This document shows, one piece after another, positions 27,510-42,300 of a stretch of 64,000 bases of DNA. How positions within the stretch are numbered: the stretch's first letter is position 1; the number at the start of each line of letters is the position of its first letter. The position numbers and the translations under genes were made by a program. Source of the stretch: Oxyruncus cristatus (lineage: Eukaryota > Chordata > Aves > Passeriformes > Cotingidae). The notes below the pieces were generated by a model that searched no databases, was not told where the DNA came from, and was given only the letters and a program-made list of their open reading frames with translations. The DNA is taken from positions 398,315-462,314 of the forward strand of contig VXAY01002814.1 in NCBI GenBank assembly GCA_013399855.1, in the 5' to 3' direction.

Positions 27510-27731
27510 TCCTGCAATACAGCAAATAATTCAAAATCCTTCTTGTGTCTGAGAAGGAGGGCAGTATTTTCCTTTACTGACAGAGGTGTATTTCTGCTGG
27601 CCCTTTCTATTGGTTAATGTGTTTTCAAGTGGTACCCATGCAGCATAAGTAACTGGGGGAAGTGAATGACTTCTAGTTTTTACACCAGCTGAATTTTTGA
27701 TAGTAATCCAGTAGTATGTTTCCAAAATCAT

Positions 27732-30700
27732 AGGTGACTGAGAGGGAAACTGAGCCTTTGCTTAACTGGAGGGAATAACAGGGCAGCAATTAGCTTTGAA
27801 AAGTCATCAGTGAGTAAATAAGGCATACAATTCAGAACAAATAAACATGGGAATATTCTGCTATTTTTCTAAAGTGGTTTTCAGGCTACCCCCATGGGGA
27901 GTGTTGATCGTTGGATCAATTCCACTCAACGGAAAAAGTTTCTATGCAGCTTTGACTGTCTTACCGTTTTACTTGATGATAGGTTTTCATCCAGAGAGTA
28001 AAGTTGTGGCACTCACAATGGCCAGACTTACAATGTTCCATTTGATGTTTCTGGTTACACTTTTCCTGAACTTGCTGTTGCTGTTTATATATCATGTCTC
28101 TGTGCAGAGCCTGCTTCCTCTGAGCCACTCTCTCTCAGAAAGAAATAGGAGGCTGTTGGGAATGATATTGCTTTATTCAAGTATCACTGACCATAATCAG
28201 TAGGCAAGAAAGAACACTTTCACTCTCTGGTAAAATGGAGTCAATGGGCCTCGGCTCAAAGCACGGTGCAGCAGCAAACTTGGTAACTGTCACTCCTTTT
28301 AATTTTGTCTCAGCCTATTCTTAAATCTTTAGCAAGTGTACACATATTTTTTGAGGATCTTCACTAAAAATAGATCAAGGGTGCTAATTTGTCTGTAAAC
28401 ATAATACATCTGGCATCTTTGAAGTAATCTGTTTAATGATTTCACTGAACTCAAAACAGCTCACTAACTGTTAATTAAGCCTCCTCACCTGGGATGAGGG
28501 CCACAGCCTATAGAAATAAAACTGTGAATAGTAAAATGAAGGAAACATAAAAGAGTTTCTTTTGATCTGGAGTTTTTCCCCATCAGAATGAGATCACAAG
28601 TGCTTCATTATGTTTTACCGACTGATGGAAGTTCAAAGCTAACACTAGACAGAAATCGGTTGATTAAATATAGATCATTCAATCAGATATGGTTATTGGT
28701 TATGGTAATTCCTGTAAGAGTACATCCATGAATAAAAACAGCAAGTATGGTAACCATACACAGTCACAAAAATGTTTAGTCTTTCCTTGGAGCACCATTA
28801 CTATTGATGGAAATAAAATTCAGTATTTTACTATGGAATGCCAGAAATAAAATAGGAAGTAAGTTGCAGGGGATATTTAAAAAAGATGCAAGTTTCACCT
28901 AATATGGAACTGTCCCCAGCTGACTGCCAAAGGACCAAGGATGTGCCTCTACTGACTGGGGGTAGCAACAAAAGCCCATTACTGACTGTATTTTCAGTCA
29001 AACTTCTGCAAAAGCTGCCTGCAGAGAGGAGCTGGGGATTCAGGAGCAAAAGCAAACCACCTGTACAGCACTTGATAGGAGGCAGTCATTCACTCCAAGT
29101 GCAAAAATCATCCATGGCTGAGGTCCTGCTGCCACACTGCTCAAACTCTGAGATTGGAGAGAAATGAGTAAATAATAAGGAATTGGTCAGGACTATATTT
29201 AATTTCCAATGAATTTGGTCTCAAAATACATTCTTCATTGCTCACATGTATCTTCAAAAACTGAGTGCTGCTGAAAATGCCTGCCAGTTTTATAGAAGGA
29301 AATTTGTAAAAGCTCTTGAAAATATAATGTGTATGTGAGCATTTGCTTTGAATACCAATCATAAGTGGAGAGTCTACTTCTTCAGGAACTCCTTGACATA
29401 GCTGTATTCTCTGGACTTCCTGGAAGGATTTTTTTCACATCAATATATTCTTTGTTTTGTGTGGGTAAAAAAGTGAATGAGCTCTGAATATTTGTATACA
29501 ATGTATACGTAACTGCATATGATGGTTAAAGGAAATCTACAGCTTGATGTTTAGCAAACAATTTTTTAAAATTAACATCTGGTATAGGTGAATATGACAC
29601 AAATCACATCTAGCTAGAATGAGCTTTTACTTGCTATAGGAAAGGTATTGATACATAGTGTAATGCAGAATGGAGAATAACCAGGCTTTTTTCCATTCGC
29701 CTCAAGACCTTTCCACTGATGTTACAACTTTCAAACTTTTCACTAAGCTGCCAGCTAGGAGTTGTTATGGCTATTTTTGGCATCACTATTATCACAATTC
29801 ATTAATAATATAAAACTATAATTAATTTAATTGGATGCTGTGATACAGCATCCTGGAAAGTTTAACTATGATACCCATAGGAGAGCAGTTGTGTTTAGAA
29901 ATTTGAACAGTATCAACCTGATTTGAGAGTTAAATCAGCTAAAAGAAATAATAATGTGCTTTTTCATTTCCTCCCCCATTTCCAGTGCTAGTACTGAAAC
30001 AATACCCCCAGGAATATTCCTGCATAAGCTTCCCTTTGGAGGCATTTTGCTGTCATACTTATATGGGACGTTGGTTGCTTTCATTACTCTTTCTGTGAAT
30101 ACAGGCTATTAACACCTCTAAAATAATTCTGCCCCTGCAAATATTTCTGTAGGAGAAATGACTGTGGATGAGGCAGACTGACGAGCTGTGTAGAAAGCAG
30201 TAGCTTTAATGAGGAAATCCATGACAAACAAGACATTTAGGCGTGAGAGTAGCAAACAAGCAGCCACAGGGATGTAGGATCATTCCTAGTCTGCTGTATT
30301 TCTGCTTTTGGATGGCTAGAGGTACATTTTGAAGACAACTACTGGCACAAGCACACAGCTGAAGAGAGCATAGAAAGCATTCCCAAGGTTGTATTGAATG
30401 ATAATACTTTTTTTTAAAGAAAAGTTACACCAACATTTTTCAAGGTTTTTGTGTATGTGCATTACATGTCCAGTGAGTGCCTAACACATGGCTGTGATTG
30501 AAGAATGTAAAAATTCCTCAAAATTTGTGTCTTCTTGGGTATGGGAAGGAAGGAACCAAGGGTTTGTCCAGTTTACTCTGGATCACAAGCTCTCCAGCTC
30601 TGTAAGTCTATTTGAAACTGTGAGGAAGGCAAAGAAGCTTTTCAGATTCAAGCAAGCTGTCCTTCCTTGAGGAAAACTTCCCAGCCACCGCTGATGATGC

Positions 30701-33700
30701 AATGGACAGAACATCCTGTGCCAAATAAAAGCTCTGCTTGATCCTCAAGGCAGGAAGAAAGACTTGGGTTTTTTTGCTTACCATGGCTGGCTGTGCCTGG
30801 GACACAGAGGATGTCTTTGGTGGGGCAGGACAGTTTCTCGAGGGTGAAACAGAGTTCACCAGGAATATGAGTGTTCATATCTCTCACCAGCACTTTTACT
30901 GGACCTACTTCAGTGGTTTGACAAGTGGGCATTTGGTCCTCTGCAGGATTTTCTGTTCTTTTTGCATCAGTGTAGTCCCTTTTTCAGCCATTTGATGTGA
31001 GATGACATATGCCTGAGCTGCTAACATTGAAAGGTGCATTAGATGCAATTCTACAAAAATTAGGCTCTGTTTCCTGCAAGCACAATTTTACAAGAGTTTC
31101 TTTGTCCAACATATGAACCATAGATAGTCTCAAACAAATAGAGGCAAATGAGCAAAGTCTGATGTACAGTGAGTATTTAGGAACAATAAATTAGAATAAA
31201 AAGGATAATTTCTTCAGGGGTATTGCCCATGAATCTGGGACTTTCTTGGTGCTTTACATAAAGTTTTACTGTTTGATACGTGAGTAGAACTTTCATCTAA
31301 TTTTACTAATTTCAATCGTTACCTCCTTTCCTTTACAAGATCAATATACTCAATAAGAAGAATGGTTTCAGGTAATTTAATTGAAAGGCTATTCAACATC
31401 CTTTTTTCTTGAGCAAATGTTCCAAAGAGTCAACACCAATTTATTATTTGGTTTCACAGAGTTTAGGGTTATGTTAAGAACCACAAACCCCCTGATTATT
31501 TATTTAAAGGAATTCAAATATAGCTTCTTTTAATGCTTTAGAACCTAGAGAATAAAACAGCTGTCAGCAATCTGTTCTTCTGAGAGGGGTTCATATGAAC
31601 ACTAAGTCTGTCATTTCTAATTTCAAAAATACAGCCATAGTCAATAGTCAACCGCAGACAGGTGGGCAGTCCAAATATAAATTTTGTATTTGCCAGCACA
31701 TGTGCACATTAAATATGAAGATGGTAATACTAAATTTTACACAGTGAAACAGTATGAGTTCTATAATTAATATCAAATGCCTTGACACTGTCAGACGGTT
31801 ACCAGGTGCCTGACACCATGAATTTCACATTATTAGGGACACGATTTGTGGTACAATATGTCACTGAAATTGCCAAGTTCAGGCGTTGAATTATGTAGAG
31901 TAAAATTTCTCATGCTGGACAGATTTAAGTGGCTTAATGCATGGAAGTTATTTTTGTCCCATGGGCTCTGTGAGCACTTAATACAGACATTTTGAAGTGG
32001 GCAGGCTAAGGATCACTGAACAAGGTCACCTGTTAAAGTGGTGTGACCCCCCCCTCATTTGTGGTCAGGTTGAATATATCCACAATTGTCTATAGTTCTG
32101 AATGAAACAAAGTCCCAGCTTCAGACTTTCACTTTGCATACAGGACTAGAAAAGTATGTGATAAAGTCCTGGCCATGTTGATATCACTGGCAAAATTCCC
32201 AAGGAGTTTTAAAAAAATCCTGGCTACTGACTCTAAAAGGTACTATTATCAAAAAATGAATTAGATAAAGACTGAGCATAGAAATAGGAGTTGCTTAATT
32301 TAGTATAACACACTGGGTGAATTAAAACTTAATTTTTGTCTTTGTTTCTTCTCAACTAAGAACAGCAACCTGTCTGAGGATGTGTGGAAGAACTCACATA
32401 GAACCTCATAGTAAAGAGATTGAAGTTCCCATGGAGTTTCTTTTCCCATGAAATAATGAGCAAATATTCTTTTTAAAAACAGAAGGGAGGGGAAGCTGAG
32501 GAATGAAACCCAGCATTCTAAGGTATTCCTGTAGGAGAGTCTTATTTCATTTAGCCAGGAATAGCGGGCATGCTGGACAAAAGGAGCACATTTTGACATG
32601 AGGGCACAACAGCTGCAACCATGAACATTCACACTCTCACTTTGCTCAGAATTCCCTTTTTTTGCAAGTTTGTGTGCATGCCTGGAATGTGTCACATGTC
32701 CACACATTTCTTATACAAATGTGGGACTGGAAATTGCCACCATGTGTGCCTCCATCTCTAAGCACTGGAAATACACTCTCTGCTGCAGTGGCTGGGAGCA
32801 CCTTCAGTGAACAATCAGGACATCATCAAAAGCCATTGAAGAGGCAGAATAAACAGAGCAGTTTACTGATAGCATTTTATTGCTTTGAAGGAAATGTCTG
32901 AGACCCAGCAAACCTCTTTAATTGGCCTATGGCTTTTTATTTAATAAAGTTTTGATAAGTCCAAGTTGATCTTGAGTAATGTATTGGTATGGAAACAATC
33001 TAGTTCAAAGGATGATTAATCCGTTCCAGTGTGATAAATGCTAAGCAAGGATAATTAATTCCAGATTTTTAGATTCAAGACCTTAAGCTTCTGCATGGCT
33101 AATCAAATTCATAAAATGGTAAGATAATGCAGAAAGTCTGATCACACCTCACATGTCCCACCAGAAGCCTCATCTATCAAAAAAGAAGTAATCTCATTCT
33201 CAGAGCAACGTGACAGTACAGACATTGCACCTAAAACTGTCCATTTCACATCTAGCCATCTATCCAAAACATAGTGGTTGGGCATTCATCTTGGAAGGAT
33301 TTATGTAACCCACATGCTCTTTCACACAACTTTGCCAGTGTATATGAGTCTTCATTTTGATCTCCTGTTGGAAGCACTCAATTTATATCATCCTAGATCA
33401 AAGTGGGTGTCAAATCACTAAAGTCTGGAATCAAATCTGGCAACCTTGAACATACCTTTAAATAATTTGACCACATGTAGTGTACAGTTCTCAGATGCAT
33501 CTCAGATGCATCACTTGGGAAGTGAAGTCTGACATGTAAAATGAAGTATGAGATTCACTACTAGAAATTGATATTTATCCAGGAGGTAATAGTTACCATA
33601 AAGCACACTTTCCCCCTATTTAAAAAAAGGATACTGTGAGACTAACAAGACTTCAAAATGTAAGTTTTTGCCAAAAAAAAAGAAAAACCAGTAAATTTAG

Positions 33701-36700
33701 GATGTTTCTGAATACGTAAGGAGAATGGTAGAGAATAGATTGTGAAGGGGCAGTTGCTGTTGTAATCTTCCTACAAGTAAGATTTGGGCTACTCGTGCTA
33801 GAGGCAAATAGGAAAATTATCACCAGAGAATAATTACTGAGTTCACACTGACATCTTTTTGGCATAATTGCCTTGTTTCCGGTACTTTTTTGGCCAAATT
33901 ACAGCTGTCACTGCAATGTGGCAGCTTCAAAAAAAAAATGAAATGGTTATTCAAAACGAAGCCTTCACTGTTGAGTTGTATAATCCTCATGAAGTACATC
34001 ATCTGGAGTTTCTGAAACTTCCACAGCTAATGTAAATACCAAGATGTAAAGTAAAGACAAAATGGAAAAGGGCAAGAAGTCTTGGGGCTAAATTACATCT
34101 TCACTTGGACTGTTGTAGCTGCAGTGAATAGAAAACTCAGGAATTAGACTCTAATGCGTGCAAATGTATCTCCAATGTAATTATGATCTGACTTCCAAAA
34201 TAGGTTTTAGAAAATTTTAAAAAAACCTACGTTTGTTTCTGCCTGGAAAAAAGTTTGAAGGAAAGAAGTCATTTCAGGAGTTTCAATGTTGTTCAAAGAA
34301 AGGACAAGCACATCACCAAGGTGTCCTTTAGAAACTGAGGAGTATGATTAGACCAAGTAATGAGAGTTTGTCAAAAAGCACAATAAGATAGGATGCTTAG
34401 AGGGTTTTTTAGAAATCATGCTTGGCCACTTGAAAATTTTCTACTTTTTTGACTGTTCAAAAGACACCTTCACAGCAAGAGAGACAATTTTTCATTATGG
34501 GATACCGAAAAGTGCTCCAAAATGGACAGAAGTGGATGGACAGAGCAAAGTTTCTATTTTAACACAGAATTGTAGTTCATTAAAGACAGTGAAAAGATAG
34601 AAATTAAAAACTTGACATTCACCATTCTAGGCCAGATATAATGCCAAGAACTGAGAAATTATTAGATTACTAGAAAGAAACAAGACTAATGGTATAAAAT
34701 TTTTCCTATTTCCAGACATTAGCTTGGTAACTGAGGCCGGAAGAGCTGAAACCTAGCGAGCAGCATTTTATAAAAAACAGGAACTGCAGCTGATACCACT
34801 GTTCCCAGTACCCCTAGCAGATGTGAGCAGCTGAAACACACTAAGTTTGGGAGTTTGGAACAATGCCAAGAATGCCATCAGTAAGCAGCCCCTAGCAGGA
34901 TTCAAAGGATATCCTTTGCTACACAGCAGCATGGAGTTTTTGTTTCTGTTATTGGGATTTATTTCATTCTGTGGAGCTTCTTTTTGTTTCAGATGTTTGG
35001 ATGACGGGTCTACTAGAAACATGTCATCAGAAGACAACCACATTTCCCCTCCATTATTATATGTGCACACCAAAAGAGAAATCAGCAAGACTGCCACCTC
35101 TGAACGCTCCTGGTTGAGGAAATCTCCTGTGAAATACAAGCATAGGAAGAAATATTTAAACTTCTATTTCTGCATCACACGTGTTTCAGAATATGTCAGA
35201 GCCTGAGTATAACTGCATTGAGTTACTAAGGGTTGGAATAACACCGCTAAATGTCAAACAATAATTGAACACTCAGAGAACTTGAGTTCCATTTTTGTCT
35301 ATGGAGACATTATAAGATTACATCTCTTCATAAATATCCATGTGAAATTTCTCCTAAACCACAATCTTAATAAAACAAGGCTTAACAAAAGTAGGAAATT
35401 TATTTGAAATGGAAAAACCCCAGTTTTTTAATTTCTTGCACTCTGGCAAAGGATTTGCGCAAATGCTTGAAAGTTCCTAGGTTTGGCTCTTTCTTCAGAT
35501 TTCACCAGATTTTTTCCTCTAGAAAGAGAATGAAATGTCAATACAAAACAGTTTGGGGTTTGCATCGTATTAATATATCGATTTCCTCAAGAAGAGAAAA
35601 GAAGAGGAAACCTTACTGTGGAGGAAGAGGCAAGGTCCTGAGGACAACCTGAAATGCCAACTTAGCATTTTTGCACTTCAAAAATATCTTTGACGTTTAT
35701 AAACATCCATGATGGTAAAATTGAGGCTGTTAAAAATACATGGTTTACTTCAGTAGTTTATAATTCACAGTGGCATTTAGTGGGTGGAGTTGTAAATTAG
35801 TAAGTGGACTGCTGCCACAGCAGAGTAAGCTGCTGCTCTGCAAAGGAGAATCTTTGCTAAGAATAGGAATGTGGTCACGATGATAATGAACAAGGGCTTG
35901 GCCTGCCTGAAACGTTGCAGGGAGATCAGGAGATGGTTGCTGGATGTGTAACAGCTGCTCTAGAAATTAGATGTTATCAAAGATTTGTTTGAAAGATTGA
36001 ATTGGATGAAAGGCATGTAAAGCTCAACCAGAAAGACCTGGTTTCAATTTTTAGTAGCACCACCTAAAGGCAGGGTAGCAAATGAAATATTTATGTCCTC
36101 GATAAATTGGAAGGTACAATTTTACGGCCAACAAAAGGCTATGGTTATTCTGCTGCAAGAGGGAGGTAAGATTGCAGCAGTCTACACATAAAAGCATCTT
36201 TTTCCCTTTTGCTTTCAAATGAAGTAGATTAATCTGCCATGAAAGCATTATAATATGTTAATCAGGTATTTGATCTGGTATGTCAAACACTCAAACAAAA
36301 AATTCAGCTACTTCCTGGAAACAATAATAATGTCCTCAATGAACTCAGCATTTTAAAGGTACTAAATTTTCTGGGGCAGGGAGGGGGATGAAGATGGTGA
36401 ATATTTATCACTAGGATGATTTGCCTTTGGACTGCTAATAGCTGTAAAAAGCCTTGTCCCAAGGCTGCAAGCCAACAGCATTGTATCAGAAATCCTGAGT
36501 GAAGGGTGCAGATAGATAGATGTGGATAGCAAGGTAAAAAAATACGCCACCTTCAAACTTCTGGACACTTTATTTACTGAGTGACAGCTGCTATGGGATT
36601 GCTGTTCAGCCAGTAGGAGTCAAGAAAGTATTCTGAACCCAAATGCATAACAGACTGACCTGTGTGACTGCAATAATTTCATGGTTTTGACTGTTTGAAT

Positions 36701-37440
36701 TCCCAATCAGCGGACATCAGCACAGTGCTCTCACTTTTCTGGCCTTAAGAACCATGCTTGAGCTATGTCACCCTCAAAATGATCCACAGGAATCTTTCAC
36801 TGAAAAAGCAAAAAAAACTCTGTATGAAATCATTGTGTCTACTTCACACCCTGCACAACCCTTTCCTACGGGCCCCTGCTTTGATCCCTGTTTGTGCTGG
36901 CCAGCTCTCAGCCCCCCAGTGCAGTAAGGGCTGCACACAGATGTTACACTGCTTAACAGTTTGTCAGCAGAGTAAAACAGGTCCCGTGTTCCATAGAAAA
37001 ATTAACAACAAAGCAATTTTGTCACACAAAGTTTAATCTGGCTCTTTTTTGAGTCAGGACACCTGGCAGGATTCTAGTAGAAGATATTCTGAGCTGCATG
37101 ATAACAGTCCCTCCTTAAACTTCTTTCAGATATGCAAGTATCTGTAGTTTTTGTGTCATAGATAGGAAACAGAAAAAGTTCTTCTATCAACCTTAAGCCA
37201 CTAATAAGCTTCTTGGCAGACAGGATTAAAAGGGATAGGGTACCAAGTAGCCTAAGACTTACACTTCTTGCTTCAAATTCTGTGTTTCTCTGCCTTAACA
37301 TATTTAAAGCATATTGCAAACTGCAGTAGGGAGTAGAGAGCCCAGGTCAGCTCTTTGAGATCATCCAGTTTCAGGACTCTGCATGCCTACAATTTAACTT
37401 AATTAAACCATTGAAATTGTAATTTTTTAATAATAAAACT
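27732..37440. other. Intergenic sequence without recognised gene
   Basis: AT-rich DNA between the orphan frame and the 3' end of ODF2L. A plus-strand frame of 118 codons at 27847-28203 encodes a very hydrophobic sequence, and another of 119 codons lies at 34847-35206. Neither has a recognisable domain or a supported exon structure. A small 11-bp tandem duplication (ctcagatgcat) is at 33490-33511. No RNA gene was seen. Confidence 0.45.
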
Positions 37441-39256
37441 AGAAAAACATTTATTATGAAACTTCATTTTTAATAGCAATAAAACAAAGAACACAGAAAT
37501 AAACCACAATATCTTTTTTCTCTCAATGAGCTAAAGATTTTTAAAATGTAAACACCATGATCAGCTAACACCAGTTCAAAAAGAAACTGAGAAAAATGAA
37601 GTGATCTTTGTGACCGTGTAAAAAAACCCCAAACAAACAAACAAAGGATAATGGAGAGCCATAAAAACCAAACAGAACAAACTAAAAAGGAAAAAACTAT
37701 CTAATTTTCTGGATAGCAAAAGATGGGCTGAAATGAAGTTCCTGTACATTGATGCATCATGTAGCAATGAAAAGTGTTCAGTTTTTCATGACAACCATTT
37801 AAAAACCAGTCATGGACTGGATTGAACCATTTATTTCTGAAATCTTTCCTTCATACATGATAACTTTCAAAACTGTTTTTATAAGTAGCACAAGCAGAAC
37901 TAAATGAATACAAATATTTCTAAGTGTGTATGTAATGCAACCCCCCCTCCACATGTAACAGAAATATTTGTTACTAGCATGTCATATACAATAAATTATA
38001 ATTTTTTGTTTAAAAAGTGCACACAAGCAGATCATTAGGATGTTAGTATTTGTTAGGATGGATAAGCTTTTGCAAAAAAAAGCAAAGGAAAACCATCAAT
38101 ATTTGACACATTACTAATAACTAAAAAATTCAATAGAACAGGTACTGTCCATGCAGGAACTAACTTATGTTTTCTGACAAAAAACATGTATTATTAATTA
38201 CATGTTGTAAATTACATATATTTTTAACTGAATGCACTACTTTTCCAAAAACATATCACAGCACATATCTCTAAAACCAAGTAGAATTTAGAATTAAAAC
38301 CAAAATCAGAACGGTTTTTATATTATCCCTGTATCAGTTAAATATTTACATGTGTTCAACCTGAGGCACAAGTCAGTCTTACTCAACAGCAGCTCTTGAG
38401 CTCAAACACAAATAGTTAAATATCTTACTGGACCTGTGTCATCACGAAAGGGTATATCAACACATTCAGAGCTTAAACAATATATGCATCTAAAATACTT
38501 TCCTACTTATATTTGCAAAATATTACTTTAGTATATTGCTGAATATTATGGAATGTAGGGCAAAAAAGGCTGGATGGGACAGCCTTGTGGTGGCAACTCT
38601 CCCATGCAGTGCAGCAGTTCATGATATATTGGTGCTAAACTACAAGGCAAAGAAAAGAAGGGAACCTAATCCTCTAAAATTTTGCCTGTCTTAATATGTT
38701 AGATATAATTTTCTCAGGCAACTAGGTTTCTACAGTAATAGAAGTGTAATGACTGATAAACACTATATAATTCTGGATATTTAAAATATGCAAATTACTA
38801 TGCAACTAGTCCATGGGTGTTTTCTTCCTCCATGACATTTCAAAGATAGCCTGTGATCACCTGCATTTACTATGGACTAAAAGGACACATGTAAGATTTT
38901 ACAGCACAGGACCTAACACAAGGTAGTAAATTCACAGGTGAATTTACAAATTAGGGGGCATACCCCACACTTACACTCCTGCCACTGCTCTCATGCAGTC
39001 TGCCTTTTCACTTCTGTGCCGTGAATAATTTAATTTATATCAGGATATCAGTAATACCAGGTCCACTTCCTATATGACCAGCCAGTAGCATATACAGTAA
39101 TGACTGACCTGCTTCTTCCTGCCCACAACAGACATTTTCCTAGGGAAGAACTAACCATTAAAGTACTCAATCCTGCAAAATACTATAAGAACTCAACAGC
39201 TGTTCCTTAGAGCCAAATCTGGGAAAGTTTCTTCACTTCAAAATAGGTTAAAGAGT
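37441..39256 (-). other. ODF2L: Probable ODF2L 3' UTR and gene end
   Basis: This is the stretch downstream of the ODF2L stop codon on the minus strand. Candidate AATAAA poly(A) signals (TTTATT on the plus strand) are at 37830-37835 and 37450-37455. I cannot tell which, if either, is used, so the 3' limit is uncertain. The sequence is AT-rich and non-coding. Confidence 0.35.
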
Positions 39257-39385
39257 TCAGCCAAACATTGTTACGTATGCAGCTTTCAAAAACTGCACGT
39301 AATTCTGGATGCTCTGGTTCTTGTTCTCTGACTTCTGCAGGCTGTTCTCCAGCTCTTTCAAACATACTTCATGGTGCTTTTCATT
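39257..39385 (-). CDS. ODF2L: ODF2L last coding exon
   Basis: The acceptor ctctttttttaccag precedes 42 codons and a TGA (39257-39259). The peptide starts [20 protein letters not shown] and ends [18 protein letters not shown]. The end motif is the family signature: ODF2 has a very similar tail that continues further, while ODF2L stops at about this point. This exon gave the gene its identification. Confidence 0.93.
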   Translation of the reverse strand, partial: NEKHHEVCLKELENSLQKSENKNQSIQNYVQFLKAAYVTMFG

Positions 39386-42300
39386 CTGGTAAAAAAAGAG
39401 AAATGCAAAGCAACTTAGAAATAATGTGTACATTAATCAAAATAGTAATCTAAGACAACTGATACCTAATATTTATAGCCTTACTTACTTGTAAAAGTTT
39501 TCATAGGCCCCACAAAAAGAAAGGTGATAAAAAAGGCCTCAAAATACTGAAACTTTTATTTATGTTAAGTAAGGATCAAACTGAACATGTCTTTATAGGC
39601 TTATAATCCAAAAAGGCCTTGGAACATAAAAAACAACTTTCTGAAGTTTTATCATGAAAGATTCCTAGCATCTCAAAACTATTATGGACAACTGTTAAGT
39701 CAATGGGAAATGTCAATGTACAAAGTGTGTTGTCAAGCTGAATTAATTTGCTGTTCTGAAAAGAGTGTATCAATTGTATTAGTAGTGTATTTTCAGTTAA
39801 AGGAACTTTTTCTGTAAATGGTGATGTGGTAAGTAATCTCTTAAGTCACAAAAGGTATTATTTACTCACATGGTGAAATATGCAGAGGAGTTGGTTTTTT
39901 TCTTCTTTCCTCTCTCTCACTTCAGCTTCAAGAACTAGCAGTTTTGTCTGAAAGGCTTGTTCTTTGTATGACATTTTTTCCTGCTCTTCAGCTACCTATA
40001 AAAGTAATGAGAGAGAAATTATATATATTTACTCTTTCTTAAAGCCCAAATTAAATTATTTTCTTATATAGCATTAATAGCTCTATTTTCTACTCTTTCA
40101 TCTAATATTTTACTTCTTTCCATGAACAGAAATGAAGTAAACCTGAGAAATATTCTGGCTAAATTTGAAAGATATTTCAATTTGAAAAAAAAATGTAATA
40201 TTATTGGGAGGGGAACCCTTTTTTAACTCATTTTTAAGTTAAGCCAAACTTGTAATTTTTTCAAAACCAAATTAATATCCTCAGAGAGTATTGAAAAAAA
40301 TCAGTTTATTTCAATACAATTAATCTGAAATTACAACTTCATACATATTTTCTGACTAAACTAATAAAATTCACTGCAATCTAAATTTCTACACTTCCTC
40401 TTGCATTTGATTTACTGTTTGCGTCCTTTATACAAATGACAAAATTGAACTTAATATTGAAAGTGTGCAAATTCTTCCTTTAAAAAGAGAAGGATTTCAA
40501 TACCAAAGTTCTTGTAAGCTTCCTATTCCAAAGTAAATAAAAAGCAAGATTAGGCTTATCTTGTCCCACCATTTTTTCTCAAGCACATTTGTTTTTAATG
40601 CTGTTTTTAAATAGAAAGTGACAAACAAGATTGAGAGATGTATTAAATCACCAATACCATTTTTCTCCCTTTTTCCAAAGCAGATTCAAGTTGTCTGGTT
40701 AATGCATTATATTCTGCAATTTTTTCTTCAAGCTTCAATTTACTGCACTGAAGACTCTGATCTTGTGTTCTGAGCTGACAAGCAAGTTCTTCATTCTGAA
40801 ATTCCATCTTTCCTACTTGCCTTCACACAAAACAGATTAATGCATTATAATTAACTATAGCAGAAAAATGTAGGAATTAATTTCAATCAGATTTTTTAAA
40901 GGTTACCTTTTAAGATCTTCATATTTCCTCTGAATGTTACAGTTCTCTTCTTCTACAGAGAGACTGCCCATAGAAGTTACACTATTGTCATCCTGTGAAA
41001 AGGGTAATTTGTTTCTAGTTGAAGAGACCTATATGCAGGATCTTGCTAGAGTAAAGTAAGCTTGCCTATTAAAATCCAGTCAAACCATTTAACTTTAATT
41101 TCAGATAAATGCTATACTATATTCAGATAAATGACATATTATATTCAAGTAAACATTATCTTGTATTTAAAACAAACAAAATACAGCCAAAGTAGCAGAC
41201 TAAAAGTTTGTGTGAACATTTTAAGATTGAAAACCTCCTATATAACAAAATGAAGTCCTACAAAACTTCATATGCTGCTCATGCAGCCTTATGTATTAGG
41301 AGTTGGTCAGGTCTACCTCCCAGCAAAAATAAGCTCCCTCACACTAGAGTCACAGAAAGCATAAAAATAATACTGCATATATATGTGTGGTTATTGCAGA
41401 AAAACGATATAGCACAGGCAAAGAATTTTGGAAATAAGTGATTATCAAAAAAGACAACCAGGTTCATGAGAAAAGGTATAACAGCAGCGGAAGCTGAAGA
41501 AAGCAAGAAGTCGAACCATTTTCCCTTGCCCAGCATCCACAGAGCTAAACTTTTACGGGTTTTCTTTTAAATCTCAGAACATCTCAGCAGCGATGAGATT
41601 ATTGCTCTTGCTACCCTGATCAAGAGCAGATTAGCAATAAATAGCCACATCAAGAACCTTTTGGCACCATTATTTAAAGGGACAGCCACCATCATTCACT
41701 GGACTACCTCCAGCAGTCCCATCCAGCAATTTGAGCTAGTCTGCCTGATTTTGTTTGTGTGAATCACAGGCTGTTCACCTGGCAGACTGGTAGTAGCAGA
41801 AACTAGTCCACCTGAAACCCAGAAGAGGGTTTCTGTACATGGAGCAATTGCTTCAAAAGCAATTTTCCTAGATTTTGGTTACAGGCTCAAGGGTCAGAAT
41901 CTCTAAAGGACATCACCAGGACCTAATGCTGAAATTTAATTAGTGTTCCACCACTAGTGATTATATGCCAAATTACTTCACTATACTTAAGAAGTTCTTT
42001 TGCACATTTTCAGGAAAATGTAGTTAGATTGAAATTACATACATCATTTTACATGATGTATTAATTTTGCACCCCAAAATTAATTGTTGCCTAAGTACTT
42101 CACTAAGCAATGATGGATTTATAAGTCTATAAGCATTCCTGGGAGAACTATTTAAAATGAGGCAAACAAGAACCAAAGTTGATGTTATTAAGATCATCTT
42201 GACATGAAATTTAAAACAAAATCAAGAGCTGTGATTTTATAAACATATAAAGTCTATAGGAGCACAAAGGCTCGTTGTGCTTCAGCTGAAGTTTTCCCAC

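Noticed and set aside
27847..28203. 118-codon hydrophobic plus-strand frame
   Set aside because: It shows leucine- and phenylalanine-rich composition typical of AT-rich chance frames, no signal or domain, and no splice partners.
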